A stretch of 54,155 nucleotides of DNA from positions 1 through 54,155 of the forward strand of contig NZ_CADCWS010000006.1 in the NCBI RefSeq assembly GCF_902806475.1. The letters are read 5' to 3'. The stretch is from Candidatus Frankia nodulisporulans (GTDB taxonomy: Bacteria; Actinomycetota; Actinomycetes; Frankiales; Frankiaceae). Positions 34,090-43,299 of the stretch are shown piece after piece; the first letter of the stretch is position 1, and each line of letters opens with the position of its first letter. Below the pieces are notes generated by a model, which saw only the letters and a program-made list of their open reading frames with translations, had not been told where the DNA came from and did not search any database. Both the position numbers and the translations under genes were made by a program.

Positions 34090-35768
34090 CCCTGGTGCAC
34101 GAAACGGGCGTCGGCCACGCCGAGCCCGACCTACCCCACCTACCCAAGCGGACGAACCTGCTTGGCTACCTGCGCACGACGTCACACAAGGACATCGCAG
34201 TGATGTACTTCGTGACGTCGCTCGGGTTCTTCCTGTTCGCCGGCGTGCTCGCGGTCCTGATGCGGGCCGAGCTCGCCCGGCCGGGGCTGCAGTACTTCGG
34301 CAACGAGCAGTACAACCAGCTGTTCACCATGCACGGCACGCTGATGCTGCTGATGTTCGCGACACCGATCGCGTTCGCCTACGCGAACCTGTTGGTGCCG
34401 CTGCAGATCGGCTCGCCGGACGTCGCCTTCCCGCGGCTGAACGCGCTGTCGTACTGGCTGTTCCTGTTCGGCAGCCTCACGGTGGTCGCGGGCTTCCTGA
34501 CCCCGAACGGCGCCGCGTCGTTCGGCTGGTTCGCCTACGCGCCACTGAGCAACGACGTCTACTCCCCGGGCGCCGGATCCGACCTGTGGATCATGGGCCT
34601 GGTGGTGTCGGGTCTGGGCACCATCCTCGGTGGTGTCAACATGATCACCACGATCCTGTGCCTGCGCGCCCCCGGCATGACGATGTTCCGGCTGCCGATC
34701 TTCTGCTGGAACTTCCTGGTCACGTCGATCCTCGTGCTGATCGCCTTCCCGGTGCTCGCCGCGGCGCTGCTCGCGCTCGAGGCCGATCGCCGCTTCGGTG
34801 CGCACGTGTTCGACGCGGCCAACGGCGGGGCGCTGCTCTGGCAGCACCTGTTCTGGTTCTTCGGGCATCCCGAGGTGTACATCCTGGCGCTGCCGTTCTT
34901 CGGCATCGTCAGTGAGATCCTGCCGGTGTTCTCCCGCAAGCCGCTGTTCGGCTACAAGGGCCTCGTCTACGCCACCATCGGCATCGGCGCCCTGTCGGTC
35001 GCGGTGTGGGCGCACCACATGTTCGTCACCGGTGCGGTGCTCCTGCCGTTCTTCGCCTTCCTGTCGTTCCTCATCGCGGTGCCGACCGGGATGAAGTTCT
35101 TCAACTGGATCGGCACGATGTGGCGGGGTCAGCTCACCTTCGAGACACCGATGTTGTTCTGCATCGGCTTCCTGGTGACGTTCCTGTTCGGTGGTCTGAC
35201 CGGTGTGCTGCTGGCCAGCCCGCCGATCGACTTCCACGTGAGCGACAGCTACTTCGTCGTCGCCCACTTCCACTACGTCGTGTTCGGCACGGTGGTGTTC
35301 GCGGCGTACGCCGGGACCTACTTCTGGTTCCCGAAGGTCACCGGCCGGATGATGAACGACCGCCTCGGAAAGATCCACTTCTGGACGGTGTTCATCGGCT
35401 TCCACGCCACCTTCCTCGTCCAGCACTGGCTGGGCCTGAAGGGCATGCCGCGCCGGTACGCCGACTACAGTGCGTCCGACGGGTTCACCACACTGAACAC
35501 GTTCTCCAGCGCCGGATCGTTCCTGCTGGCGCTGTCGACATTGCCGTTCCTGTACAACCTCTGGCATTCGTACCGCAAGGGCCAGCTGGCCATCGTGGAC
35601 GATCCCTGGGGCTACGGCAACTCGCTGGAGTGGGCGACCTCCTGCCCACCGCCGCGGCACAACTTCACCTCACTGCCCCGGATCCGCTCCGAGCGGCCAG
35701 CGTTCGACCTGCACTTCCCGGCCGCGGTCGGCCGGGTCGACTACCATGCGACACCCGAGATCAGCTAG
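34086..35768 (+). CDS. ctaD: cytochrome c oxidase subunit I
   Basis: The catalytic haem-copper subunit; reduces oxygen and pumps protons. It has 560 residues and about twelve membrane segments. Metal ligands are visible: low-spin haem His in [12 protein letters not shown], the CuB His with the cross-linked Tyr in [19 protein letters not shown] in [10 protein letters not shown], and both haem His in [12 protein letters not shown]. The glutamate-bearing HPEVYI type places it with A-type oxidases. GTG 34086 overlaps the ctaC stop, so the two are coupled. Confidence 0.97.
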   Translation: MTLVHETGVGHAEPDLPHLPKRTNLLGYLRTTSHKDIAVMYFVTSLGFFLFAGVLAVLMRAELARPGLQYFGNEQYNQLFTMHGTLMLLMFATPIAFAYANLLVPLQIGSPDVAFPRLNALSYWLFLFGSLTVVAGFLTPNGAASFGWFAYAPLSNDVYSPGAGSDLWIMGLVVSGLGTILGGVNMITTILCLRAPGMTMFRLPIFCWNFLVTSILVLIAFPVLAAALLALEADRRFGAHVFDAANGGALLWQHLFWFFGHPEVYILALPFFGIVSEILPVFSRKPLFGYKGLVYATIGIGALSVAVWAHHMFVTGAVLLPFFAFLSFLIAVPTGMKFFNWIGTMWRGQLTFETPMLFCIGFLVTFLFGGLTGVLLASPPIDFHVSDSYFVVAHFHYVVFGTVVFAAYAGTYFWFPKVTGRMMNDRLGKIHFWTVFIGFHATFLVQHWLGLKGMPRRYADYSASDGFTTLNTFSSAGSFLLALSTLPFLYNLWHSYRKGQLAIVDDPWGYGNSLEWATSCPPPRHNFTSLPRIRSERPAFDLHFPAAVGRVDYHATPEIS

Positions 35769-35783
35769 GAGAGCGGCGATCGT

Positions 35784-36185
35784 ATGAAGGTGGAAGGCAT
35801 CATCTTCAGCTTCTTCGGCCTGTTTGCCGGAGCGGCGGCGCTGGTCTACTGGTTCTGGTCCAAGGACCCGACCGGCACCGCGGCCCTGACCCTCACCACG
35901 GGTCTGGGTTTCCTCGTCGGTGGCTACCTGATATTCACCGGCCGCCGCATCGGCATGCGTCCGCAGGACCTGCCCGATGCCGAGATCGCCGATGGCGCCG
36001 GCGAACTCGGTCACTTCACCCCCGGCAGCTACTGCCCGTTCTTCATCGGCGCCAGCGCGGTCACCGCCGCGATGGGCTTCGTGTTCGGGGTGTGGCTGAT
36101 CGTGCTCGGCGCCGTTCTGGTGGTCTCTTTCGTGACCTGCCTGGTGTTCGAGAACTTCTGGCACCCCCCCGTGCCCGAGGACTGA
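35784..36185 (+). CDS. ctaF: cytochrome c oxidase subunit IV (actinobacterial CtaF)
   Basis: A 133-residue small oxidase subunit with four membrane segments, for example IIFSFFGLFAGAAALVYWFW and TTGLGFLVGGYLIF. A mid-loop FTPGSYCPFFIGASA and a last helix ending NFWHPPVPED complete it. It is specific to actinobacterial aa3 oxidases. The ATG follows AGGAG and the gene starts 15 bp after ctaD; a very stable terminator follows, ending the ctaCDF operon. Confidence 0.95.
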   Translation: MKVEGIIFSFFGLFAGAAALVYWFWSKDPTGTAALTLTTGLGFLVGGYLIFTGRRIGMRPQDLPDAEIADGAGELGHFTPGSYCPFFIGASAVTAAMGFVFGVWLIVLGAVLVVSFVTCLVFENFWHPPVPED

Positions 36186-36202
36186 GCCGAACCCTTTCGA
36201 CG

Positions 36203-36243
36203 GTTGGGGCCGGCATCCACCACTGGTGGATGCCGGCCCCAAC
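36203..36243. terminator. near-perfect 41-nt palindromic terminator after ctaF
   Basis: GTTGGGGCCGGCATCCACCA and its exact complement are separated by a single base. In practice this is an 18-bp stem with a 5-nt loop, 18 bp past the ctaF stop. Confidence 0.9.
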
Positions 36244-36244
36244 C

Positions 36245-36306
36245 CGTTTCCGCTCGTTTCCGCTTTCTGCCCCCTTCCGCTTGTTTCCGCTTGTTCCCAC
36301 TCGTTT
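36245..36306. repeat. T-rich tandem repeat, unit about CGTTTCCGCTT
   Basis: Five to six drifting copies of a 10-11 bp unit follow the ctaF terminator. It stands out as a pyrimidine-biased tract in a GC-rich background. Confidence 0.65.
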
Positions 36307-36590
36307 CGACGGCCTGTTGCGGCGCTCCGTCTCCGCGTTCGGGCCATCGACAGTGGTCGAATCGCTGCCAGGTCACGGCCGTGATCATGGGATGCTGAGG
36401 CTTGTTCGGGATTCGGGCTGTTCCAGGCCGAAGAGTCCTCGGCATGAGGTCGAGGATTCCTCGGCGTGTGGCCTGGGCGGTGGGCTGGCCGCCGCGGGCG
36501 GTGGGGGAAGTGCGGGTCTGGGTGGCGGTGCGGCCTGCTGCCGGGCCGGGGGCTTCCCCACGTCCCCGAATGGTTACCCGTGTGGGTGTC

Positions 36591-37970
36591 TCAGGCGGGT
36601 CGTGGGGCGTGGTCGTGCGCGGCTGCCTGGCTGGCGCTGATCCAGCGGTCCAGCACGGTGCGGGCGGCGCCGGAGTCGATGGCGGTGGCTGCGCGGGTGA
36701 GGGCCGCGGCGATCTGCTCGACGACCGGTGCCCGGGTGGGGCCGTCCGCGGCGACCAGGGCGGCGGCAGCGGCCAGCAACACCGTGTCGCGGACCGGGCC
36801 CGGCTCACCGGCCAGCACCGCGTGCGCGACCCTGGCGTTGTGGGGGGCGTCCGCACCCCGCAGGGCTGCGATGTCGGGGACGTGGATGCCGACCTCACGT
36901 GGATCGAAGCGCTCGCGTCGGGGCGGCGCCTGCTCCGCCGAGCCCGCCGAGGCCGCGGGGCCCGCGGGGCCCGCTGAGCCCGCTGAGGCCGCCGAGGCCG
37001 CTGAGCCCGCCGAGCCCGAAGAGGCCAACGGGTTGCCGGGGATGACCCAGACGGTGGAGGTGGTCACGGGGCTGAGCTCGTCCAGCCCGTCGTCGCCGCG
37101 AAAGACCAGGGCGCGGGTGCCGCGGTCGGCCAGCACCTGGGCGATGACCGGCGCGAGTCGAGCGTCGGCGACCCCGATGGACTGTGCCCCGGGGCGGCCG
37201 GGGTTCGTCAGCGGGCCGAGGATGTTGAACGCGGTCGGCACGCCGAGATCGGCCCGGATCGGGCCGACGTGGCGCATGGCCGGGTGGAAGGTCCGGGCGA
37301 AGCAGAACGCGATGTTCGCCGCCGGCAGGCAGGTGGCGACACCGGCGGGCGGCAGGTCCACGACCACACCGAGTTCGGCGAGCAGATCCGCGGACCCGCA
37401 GGACGACGACGCCGCCCGGTTGCCGTGTTTGATCACCGGGACGCCGGCGCCGGCCACCACGAGAGCGGCCATCGTGGAGATGTTGACCGTGTTGGAGCGG
37501 TCCCCACCGGTGCCGCAGGTGTCGACGGCGCGTACGCGCAGCTCGGCGGCGACGTCCAGGGGAGCGGCGTGGGCGAGCATCCCCTCGACCAGACCGTCGA
37601 TCTCCGCCGGGGTCTCACCCTTGGCCCGCAGTGCCACCACGAAGCCGGCTATCTGCGCGGGTGAGGCCGCCCCGGCCATGATCTGGTCCATCGCCCAGGC
37701 GGTGCCCGTCCGGTCCAGCGGGGTGCCCGCCAGCAGGGTGCCGATCAGGTCGGGCCAGGTGGGCGCGGCAGCCGCCCTCATGCCGCCGGGAGCGCCCGCG
37801 ACGCCTGAAGCCGAGGCGGTCGTATCGGTCGAGATGGCCGGGGTGGCTGAGGTGGCCGGAGCGGAGGTGGCGGAGGTGGCCGGGGTGGCCGGAGCGGCCG
37901 GAGCGGAGGCGGCCGGGGTCGCGGAGGGGGCCGCAGCGGTGGTGGGGGAGACGGTGGTCTCGAGGGTCAT
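36591..37970 (-). CDS. trpD: anthranilate phosphoribosyltransferase, enlarged
   Basis: Transfers the phosphoribosyl group of PRPP to anthranilate in tryptophan synthesis. At 459 residues it is about 110 longer than usual. The extra length is an N-terminal Ala/Thr/Ser tail of about 62 residues and a Ser-Gly-Ala low-complexity insertion of about 36 residues after WVIPGNPLA. The catalytic core is intact: CGTGGDRSNTVNIST near 152, KHGNRAASSSCGSADLLAELG near 177, FARTFHPAMRHVGPIRADLG near 225 and NILGPLTNPGRPGAQSIGV near 250. ATG 37970 lies 11 bp after the receiver-protein stop. The insertion is coded by degenerate 9-bp-type repeats at about 36940-37030. Confidence 0.92.
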   Translation of the reverse strand: MTLETTVSPTTAAAPSATPAASAPAAPATPATSATSAPATSATPAISTDTTASASGVAGAPGGMRAAAAPTWPDLIGTLLAGTPLDRTGTAWAMDQIMAGAASPAQIAGFVVALRAKGETPAEIDGLVEGMLAHAAPLDVAAELRVRAVDTCGTGGDRSNTVNISTMAALVVAGAGVPVIKHGNRAASSSCGSADLLAELGVVVDLPPAGVATCLPAANIAFCFARTFHPAMRHVGPIRADLGVPTAFNILGPLTNPGRPGAQSIGVADARLAPVIAQVLADRGTRALVFRGDDGLDELSPVTTSTVWVIPGNPLASSGSAGSAASAASAGSAGPAGPAASAGSAEQAPPRRERFDPREVGIHVPDIAALRGADAPHNARVAHAVLAGEPGPVRDTVLLAAAAALVAADGPTRAPVVEQIAAALTRAATAIDSGAARTVLDRWISASQAAAHDHAPRPA

Positions 37971-37981
37971 GGTGGGGCCGC

Positions 37982-38440
37982 TCAGTCGGCGAGCTGGGCG
38001 CCGGTGAGCGGTCGGCGCGCCGCCGCACCGCCGGCGCGGGCACGCAGCAGCGTCACGACCGCCTCGGTGAGCCGGGCGGGGTCCACGGGATGGGCGACGA
38101 CGGCGTCGGCCTGGGACCAGGTCGCGAGCCACCGGTCGTCCGGGCGGGCGACGAGCAGGACGGCCGGCGGGCAGTCGGTGACCTCGTTCTTGAGCTGCCG
38201 GCACAGGCCCATGCCGCCGCTCGGGGTGGCCTCGGCGTCGAAGACACACAGGTCGGCCTCGTGGTGGTCGACCACGCCGATCGCCTCCGCGGCGGTGGCG
38301 GCCTCGACGAACTCGAGGGGGGCCAGATCCCGCGCCGGACGACTGCCGAGGGCGGCGATGACGCGGGCCCGTACCTCGGCGCGGTCGGCGTACACCAGGA
38401 TGGTCTTCGGGGTGGTGTCGTGCCCAGCTTCCACCTGCAT
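37982..38440 (-). CDS. orphan receiver-like (response regulator) protein
   Basis: A 152-residue protein resembling a lone receiver domain: ILVYADRAEVRARVIAAL at the first strand, ADLCVFDAEATPSGGMGLCRQLK with the candidate phosphoacceptor Asp in CVFD, and PAVLLVARPDD. The DAVVAHPVDPARLTEAV end looks like strand 5, with His where Lys is usual. The acidic pair after strand 1 is reduced to a single Asp. No output domain is present and no kinase is nearby. ATG 38440 follows GGGAGGG. It is 11 bp upstream of trpD on the same strand, so it is co-transcribed. A phosphorylation-independent switch or partner is likely; the link to tryptophan synthesis is unexplained. Confidence 0.75.
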   Translation of the reverse strand: MQVEAGHDTTPKTILVYADRAEVRARVIAALGSRPARDLAPLEFVEAATAAEAIGVVDHHEADLCVFDAEATPSGGMGLCRQLKNEVTDCPPAVLLVARPDDRWLATWSQADAVVAHPVDPARLTEAVVTLLRARAGGAAARRPLTGAQLAD

Positions 38441-38565
38441 GGCGTGCTGCCCTCCCGTGCGGCTGACCGGCGCGATCCGTCCGAAGATTACTCGTTCACG
38501 CCCGCCGTGGCCGTGGAGCCGGCCCATCGACGCGAGATTGCCAGCGCTGGCCGGCTGAGTGATAC

Positions 38566-38580
38566 TGAGATTCGTTCTCA
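38566..38580. promoter_or_regulatory. Fur-family 7-1-7-like box
   Basis: TGAGATTCGTTCTCA, with TGAGA/TCTCA arms, matches TGATAATnATTATCA at 10 of 14 defined positions. It lies 17 bp before the fur ATG, in the promoter, consistent with autoregulation. Confidence 0.6.
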
Positions 38581-38597
38581 AATGACGGGCGTGATCC

Positions 38598-39038
38598 ATG
38601 ACCGACCAGACCGATCTTCGACTGACCCCCCAGCGGATGGCCGTCCTCGAGGTGCTGCGCGCCGCGCATGACCATCCGACCGCGGCCGAGGTCTACGAGC
38701 AGGTGCGGCGCACCTCGCCGCGGATCGGCAGCGCTACGGTGTACCGCACCCTGGCGCTGCTGGTGTCGACCGGTCAGGCGCTGGAACTCAGCCTCGGTGG
38801 CGGTGCGGCGGCACGGTACGACGCCAACACCTGCCGCCACGATCATGCGGTCTGCGAAGGCTGTGGCCGCGCGGTCGATCTCGACCATCCGGTTCCCGAC
38901 GGGATGATGGCGGAGATCGCGCGGCGCTCGGGTTTCGCCATCACCGGGTACGACCTGCAGTTCCGGGGAATCTGTCCGGACTGTCAGGCCCAGGGCGCGG
39001 GCTCGATCCGAGTCGGGGGTCCGGCCAGCCCACAGTGA
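38598..39038 (+). CDS. Fur family regulator (PerR-like)
   Basis: A 146-residue metal-dependent repressor. The winged helix is residues 1-75 (RLTPQRMAVLEVLRAAHDHPTA ... IGSATVYRTLALLVSTG). The dimerisation part has the regulatory His region YDANTCRHDHAVCEGCG near 75 and the structural-zinc cysteine pairs CEGC and CPDC. The rubrerythrin gene 54 bp downstream argues for a peroxide-sensing role rather than iron homeostasis. A Fur-type box overlaps its own promoter. Which metal it uses cannot be read from the sequence. Confidence 0.9.
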   Translation: MTDQTDLRLTPQRMAVLEVLRAAHDHPTAAEVYEQVRRTSPRIGSATVYRTLALLVSTGQALELSLGGGAAARYDANTCRHDHAVCEGCGRAVDLDHPVPDGMMAEIARRSGFAITGYDLQFRGICPDCQAQGAGSIRVGGPASPQ

Positions 39039-39092
39039 TCATCCCAGCTGGGAAGACCTCAGCGGGGAACACTCATCGCAAAGGAGCGTGAC

Positions 39093-39533
39093 ATGCCCAA
39101 GCTTGACGGCACCAAGACGCATGAGAACCTCAAGGAGGCGTTCGCCGGGGAGAGCCAGGCCAACCGGCGTTACCTCTACTTCGCCCGTCGCGCCGACATC
39201 GAGGGCCTGACCGACGCGTCCTCGCTGTTCCGTGACACCGCCGAGGGGGAGACCGGGCACGCCTTCGGGCACCTGGACTTCCTGGCCGAGGTCGGCGACC
39301 CGGCCACCGGCGAGCCGCTCGGCACCACGACGAAGAACCTGGCCAGCGCCGTCGCCGGTGAGACCTACGAGTTCACCGCCATGTACCCCGGCTTCGCGAA
39401 GACCGCTCGTGACGAGGGCTTCGAGGAGATCGCGGACTGGTTCTCCACCCTGGCCCGGGCGGAGAAGACCCACGCCGGTCGGTTCAAGCGTGCCCTCGAC
39501 GCGCTCAAGGCCGAGGAGACCGCCGACGCCTGA
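39093..39533 (+). CDS. rubrerythrin-like diiron protein, no rubredoxin domain
   Basis: A 146-residue ferritin-like four-helix protein that reduces peroxide with electrons from a partner. Diiron ligand motifs are [18 protein letters not shown] near residue 14, [14 protein letters not shown] near 46, [12 protein letters not shown] near 89 and [15 protein letters not shown] near 121. The C-terminal rubredoxin domain of classical rubrerythrins is absent. AAGGAG lies 6 nt before the ATG. Its adjacency to the Fur-family gene suggests co-regulation, and the following DUF3501 gene is a frequent companion. Confidence 0.93.
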   Translation: MPKLDGTKTHENLKEAFAGESQANRRYLYFARRADIEGLTDASSLFRDTAEGETGHAFGHLDFLAEVGDPATGEPLGTTTKNLASAVAGETYEFTAMYPGFAKTARDEGFEEIADWFSTLARAEKTHAGRFKRALDALKAEETADA

Positions 39534-39698
39534 TCGGCCCTAGGCCGACGGCCGCACCACCCCTGGCGACACTCCGGCGACCGGTCCCGCGCCCCGCGCG
39601 TCCCGACCGGTCGCCGGTCTCGTCCGCCGTCCCGTTGCCCGTCTGTCGCCCGTACCACCGCCCGGACCAGACCGTTACCGATACCCGGAGGCCGCGCC

Positions 39699-40295
39699 AT
39701 GGCGCTGACCGTCGCCGACATCATCACCGACCATCAGGCGTACGCGCAGCGGCGGCCCGACCTGCGCCGACAGATGCTCCCGGTGCGGGCCGAACGGCGC
39801 GTCCGAGTCGGGGACATCGTGGTCGCCGAGTTCGAGAACGAGCAGACGCTGCGCTACCAGGTGCAGGAGATGGTCTACACCGAGCGACTGACGGCGCCCG
39901 CCGACGTCGCCCACGAGATCGACGCCTACTCGCGTCTGTTGCCAGGTAGTCATGCCCTGACGGCGACGCTGTTCCTCGAGCTCGACGTGCTCGCCACGGT
40001 GCGTGACGAACTGCGCCGGCTTGCCGGCCTGCAACACAGCGTCCTCCTGGAGATCGGCGGGACGCGGGTGGCCGGGCAGGAGATCCCCGGCCCGGACGAG
40101 GACCCGGAGGTCCCCAGCGAGACCGTCTCGGTGCACATGGTGCGTTTCGCGCTCGGGGAGCAGATTCGTGATCTCTTCCGCGACCCGGACGTCCCCGCCG
40201 AACTGGTCATCGACCATCCCGCCTACAACGACGGAACACCGCTGACCGGCGCCACCCGCCGTGCCCTCATCGCCGATCTGGCCCTGCGCGGCTGA
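39699..40295 (+). CDS. DUF3501 family protein
   Basis: A 198-residue soluble protein of the DUF3501 family; its role is unknown, but members are often beside rubrerythrin and heterodisulfide-reductase-like genes. Recognisable blocks are [21 protein letters not shown] near residue 13 and [22 protein letters not shown] near 34. These are followed by [15 protein letters not shown] near 84 and [16 protein letters not shown] near 144. GGAGG precedes the ATG. It lies 165 bp after rubrerythrin on the same strand, without an obvious terminator between, so it probably belongs to the same stress unit. Confidence 0.87.
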   Translation: MALTVADIITDHQAYAQRRPDLRRQMLPVRAERRVRVGDIVVAEFENEQTLRYQVQEMVYTERLTAPADVAHEIDAYSRLLPGSHALTATLFLELDVLATVRDELRRLAGLQHSVLLEIGGTRVAGQEIPGPDEDPEVPSETVSVHMVRFALGEQIRDLFRDPDVPAELVIDHPAYNDGTPLTGATRRALIADLALRG

Positions 40296-40329
40296 GCGCC
40301 GATCCGCCGATCCGCTCCACCGCTGCACC

Positions 40330-40450
40330 GGTCCCTGCGGGACGACGGGACGACAGGACGACCGAGCGGCCGGACGACAGGACGACCGAGGGGCAGTGCG
40401 GCCGAGACGCCGGACGCCGCGATGCCGGGTGCCGAGACGCCGGACACATT
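40330..40450. repeat. short imperfect repeats downstream of the DUF3501 gene
   Basis: Units like GGACGACAGGACGACCGAG recur at about 40339-40393, followed by two copies of GCCGAGACGCCGGAC at about 40402 and 40431. The 252-bp gap holds no gene. Confidence 0.6.
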
Positions 40451-40547
40451 GTCCGGGGGCATCCGTTCGGCGTGACCGTGGCGGGGTACGCGAAAGACCT
40501 ACGGCACGACACGTCAGCACGCTCGTCCACGTCAAGGGAGTCAACCC

Positions 40548-41069
40548 ATGACCGATGACCAGCTACGTCCCGCGCACGACGCATTCACCGGGCCGGACGC
40601 GACCGCCGAGCCGGATGGCCACACCGGAGCAGACACCCTTACGGGGGCGGACAGCATGAGCGGGCCCGACGGTCCGCAGGCCGAACGGGGCACGGCCGCC
40701 CGGGCCGCGCTGTGCCGACTGGCCGACGGGGAGAACGAGCGCTCCGCGCTCGGCGATCTGGCGCTGGCCGACGTCCTGCTGCCCGACCTCGGCGACGACG
40801 TCACCGACCTGTCCGACGCCGACAGCGACGTCCTGCAGCTTCCGGTCGCGCAGCGCCAGGACGGCACCCAGTTCGTCCCGACGTTCACCTCCGAGCAGCG
40901 GCTGGCCGCGGCCCTGCCCGAGGTCGATCGCTACCGGACGGTCCAGATCGCGACGCTCGGTCGGATCTGGCCGTCCGACGAGCTCCTGCTCGCCGTCGAC
41001 CCGGGCTCCGAGGCGGGTATCGCACTGCCGGCGGAGGGGTTGCGCGCCCTGGCCGCCATGTCCGGCTGA
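40548..41069 (+). CDS. SseB family protein
   Basis: A 173-residue acidic soluble protein. The first 60 residues are Asp/Gly/Thr-rich and probably disordered. The rest matches the SseB N-terminal-type domain seen in many actinobacterial proteins: LQLPVAQRQDGTQFVPTFTS near 100, VDRYRTVQIATLGRIWP near 128 and LLAVDPGSEAGIALPAEGLRAL near 147. No reaction is known for these proteins. AAGGGAG precedes the ATG. A strong hairpin terminator follows. Confidence 0.8.
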   Translation: MTDDQLRPAHDAFTGPDATAEPDGHTGADTLTGADSMSGPDGPQAERGTAARAALCRLADGENERSALGDLALADVLLPDLGDDVTDLSDADSDVLQLPVAQRQDGTQFVPTFTSEQRLAAALPEVDRYRTVQIATLGRIWPSDELLLAVDPGSEAGIALPAEGLRALAAMSG

Positions 41070-41518
41070 ACCGCCATGTCCGGATGAGACCGTCATATCC
41101 AGCTGGAACCGTCAGGTTCGGCTGACAGGGTTCTGGTCGCCAGCCGGCGGCGTGGGTGGGGACGCGACGTCCCACCCACGCCGCCGGCTTCGCTTCGCGG
41201 GCAGCCACACCTGGTAGTGGACGAGTGTGGCTCGCGGGGGTGGTGTGCCAACCGGCCCAGGGCTGCCGTGCCGCCCGACCCGGCTCCTGAGGAGGACCCG
41301 CGGTGGGTGAGGCACGCAACATCCGCCAGGACGCTCCCACGCGGCCCAAGGGTGCGGGCGGCTTCGCGGGCAGCCTCCCGAGCTGCGGTTTTCCCTGCGG
41401 CACAGGAATTTGCACCCAGCGCACACCGGTTGCGTCGGCGTCGGGCGCCGGTCATCGACGAGTCGTAGTCCTACCGAACGTCGAACCTACGGTGGCGCCT
41501 GGGGCGGCGCGTGTCAGA
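41070..41518. other. 449-bp region upstream of ctaE
   Basis: It contains the terminator at 41142-41189 and about 330 bp before ctaE with no supported gene. The ctaE frame stays open back to 41303, but the extra 72 codons have no membrane-protein character. No riboswitch was recognised. Confidence 0.5.
41142..41189 (+). terminator. strong hairpin terminator after the SseB gene
   Basis: A perfect 19-bp stem AGCCGGCGGCGTGGGTGGG and complement, 10-nt loop, 72 bp beyond the SseB stop. Confidence 0.85.
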
Positions 41519-42157
41519 ATGACCGACGTGGCCTCAGCCCCCGTCCTCGAGAAGGCTCCACCACCACACCCGACGGCCAACCGTCCCTCGATGGTCTCGG
41601 TCGGCACGGTCGTGTGGTTGTCGTCGGAGCTGATGTTCTTCGCGTCCCTGTTTGCGATGTACTTCACGATCCGTTCGGTCAACAGCGGCAACTGGCCGCC
41701 GACGACCGGGGACCCCATCGGGTCCGAACACGGACCCGTGGAGTTGCACGTCGGGTACGCGCTGTTCTTCACCGTGATCCTGGTGCTGTCCAGCGTCACC
41801 TGTCAGCTCGGCGTGTTCGCCGCCGAGCGGGGTGATGTGTTCGGCCTGCGACGCTGGTACCTGATCTCGCTGATCATGGGCGCTGTCTTCGTCGGCGGCC
41901 AGGCGAACGAGTACTTCGGCGAGAACAAGTTCACGATGGCGTCGCACGCCTACGGTTCGGTCTACTACCTGACCACCGGTTTCCACGGGCTGCACGTGAT
42001 CGGTGGACTGGTCGCCTTCGTCATGGTGCTGGGCCGGTCGACGTATGGGCGCTTCACGCCGGAGAAGGCGACATCGGCAATCGTCGTGTCGTACTACTGG
42101 CACTTCGTCGACGTCGTCTGGATCGCCCTCTTCGCGACCATCTACCTCCTCCAGTGA
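41519..42157 (+). CDS. ctaE: cytochrome c oxidase subunit III
   Basis: A 212-residue membrane subunit of the aa3 oxidase with five membrane segments: [40 protein letters not shown] and so on, to [20 protein letters not shown]. The Glu of SSELMFF and the final WHFVDVVW are subunit III hallmarks. ATG 41519 gives the normal length. It overlaps qcrC by 4 bp (GTGA), starting the ctaE-qcrCAB operon and tying oxidase and bc1 genes together, as in other actinobacteria. Confidence 0.94.
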   Translation: MTDVASAPVLEKAPPPHPTANRPSMVSVGTVVWLSSELMFFASLFAMYFTIRSVNSGNWPPTTGDPIGSEHGPVELHVGYALFFTVILVLSSVTCQLGVFAAERGDVFGLRRWYLISLIMGAVFVGGQANEYFGENKFTMASHAYGSVYYLTTGFHGLHVIGGLVAFVMVLGRSTYGRFTPEKATSAIVVSYYWHFVDVVWIALFATIYLLQ

Positions 42158-43299
42158 GCGACATGACTGAATCTTCAGGCACATCGTCGGACACGCCGCC
42201 GGAAACCACCCCGGTCATCCCGGCGAGTCCCGCGGCCACCCCGCCGCGGGACGCCGCCGCCTCGCCGGAGTCGACCGGGACGTCGACCCGGGTCAGGGCG
42301 GCCGCGAGTTCCGACGCCGACGCAGATGCCGATGTGGCCGACGTCGAACCCGGTGACGTCGAACCCGTCGACGCCGACGTCGTTGCCGCCGATGTGGCGA
42401 CCGACGCCGACGTGACAGCCGACGCCGATGAAGAGGCCGACACGGAGACGGCGGGCTCGGGGGCGAAGCCGGTCGCCGGCCGTCCCGGCCTGCTCGGCCG
42501 CCGCCGTGCGCGCCGTCGGGTGTCCACCTCGCAGCGGCGCCGTCGCTCGTCCGCCCTGGTCCTCGCCCTTGGCCTGCTCGCCACCGGCGTGCTGTGGACG
42601 CTGCTGGCGCCTGGCGGCAACGCCGCGTCCGCGTCCGACTCCAACGAGGCGGTCCGCCAGGGCCGTGCCCTGTACCTCCAGGGCTGCTCCACCTGCCACG
42701 GGCTCGGCGCCCAGGGCTCCAGCACCGGGCCGAGCCTGATCGGGGTCGGCGCCGCCGCCGTGGACTTCCAGGTCTCCACCGGTCGGATGCCGCTGGCCGC
42801 CCCGGCCGCGCAGGCCGACCGCAAGGCGCCGATCTACTCGGACACGCAGATCGCCCAGCTGGCCGCGTACATCGACAGCCTCGGTGGCGGTCCGGAAGTC
42901 CCCAAGGTCGACGACACCGCACTGGATGACGCGGCGCTCTCCAAGGGTGGCGAGCTCTACCGGGCCAACTGCGCGCAGTGCCATCAGGCGGTAGCCCAGG
43001 GTGCCCCACTGACCTACGGCAAGTTCGCGCCCTCGCTGGACGAGTCGACCGCGACTCAGATCATCGAGGCGATGCGGACCGGACCGGAGTCGATGCCCGT
43101 CTTCGGTGACCGTCAGATCAACGAAGAGGACGCGGTCGCGGTCGCGGCCTACGTCCGCCACCTGACCGACGCGCCCAGCCCCGGTGGCTTCAGCCTCGGC
43201 AAGTACGGTCCGGTGCCCGAGGGTCTGCTGGCGATTCTGGTCGGCATCGGAGGTCTGCTGGCCGTGTGCCTGTGGATCGGAGCGAGGCAGAAGCGATGA
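42154..43299 (+). CDS. qcrC: dihaem cytochrome c subunit of the bcc complex
   Basis: Cytochrome cc that passes electrons from the Rieske protein directly to CuA of the oxidase. Of its 381 residues, the first 130 are a long N-terminal extension. Residues 50-97 are extremely Asp/Ala/Val-rich, then a basic stretch [17 protein letters not shown] and a membrane anchor ([18 protein letters not shown]). Two cytochrome c domains follow with CSTCH near residue 176 and CAQCH near 272, then a C-terminal membrane helix. The acidic extension should be cytoplasmic and is not in the mycobacterial protein as I recall. It overlaps both ctaE and qcrA by 4 bp. Confidence 0.94.
   Translation: MSDMTESSGTSSDTPPETTPVIPASPAATPPRDAAASPESTGTSTRVRAAASSDADADADVADVEPGDVEPVDADVVAADVATDADVTADADEEADTETAGSGAKPVAGRPGLLGRRRARRRVSTSQRRRRSSALVLALGLLATGVLWTLLAPGGNAASASDSNEAVRQGRALYLQGCSTCHGLGAQGSSTGPSLIGVGAAAVDFQVSTGRMPLAAPAAQADRKAPIYSDTQIAQLAAYIDSLGGGPEVPKVDDTALDDAALSKGGELYRANCAQCHQAVAQGAPLTYGKFAPSLDESTATQIIEAMRTGPESMPVFGDRQINEEDAVAVAAYVRHLTDAPSPGGFSLGKYGPVPEGLLAILVGIGGLLAVCLWIGARQKR

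Larger units (their letters stand above)
36186..36590. other. 405-bp region between convergent ctaF and trpD
   Basis: It contains the terminator at 36203-36243, then a T-rich run of imperfect CGTTTCCGCTT units up to about 36306. The remainder has no credible gene. Frames here resemble noise, and GC drops in the repeat. Confidence 0.6.

Noticed and set aside
41303-41518. Longer ctaE start at 41303
   Set aside because: The 72 added residues are unlike subunit III and the protein length is normal from ATG 41519.
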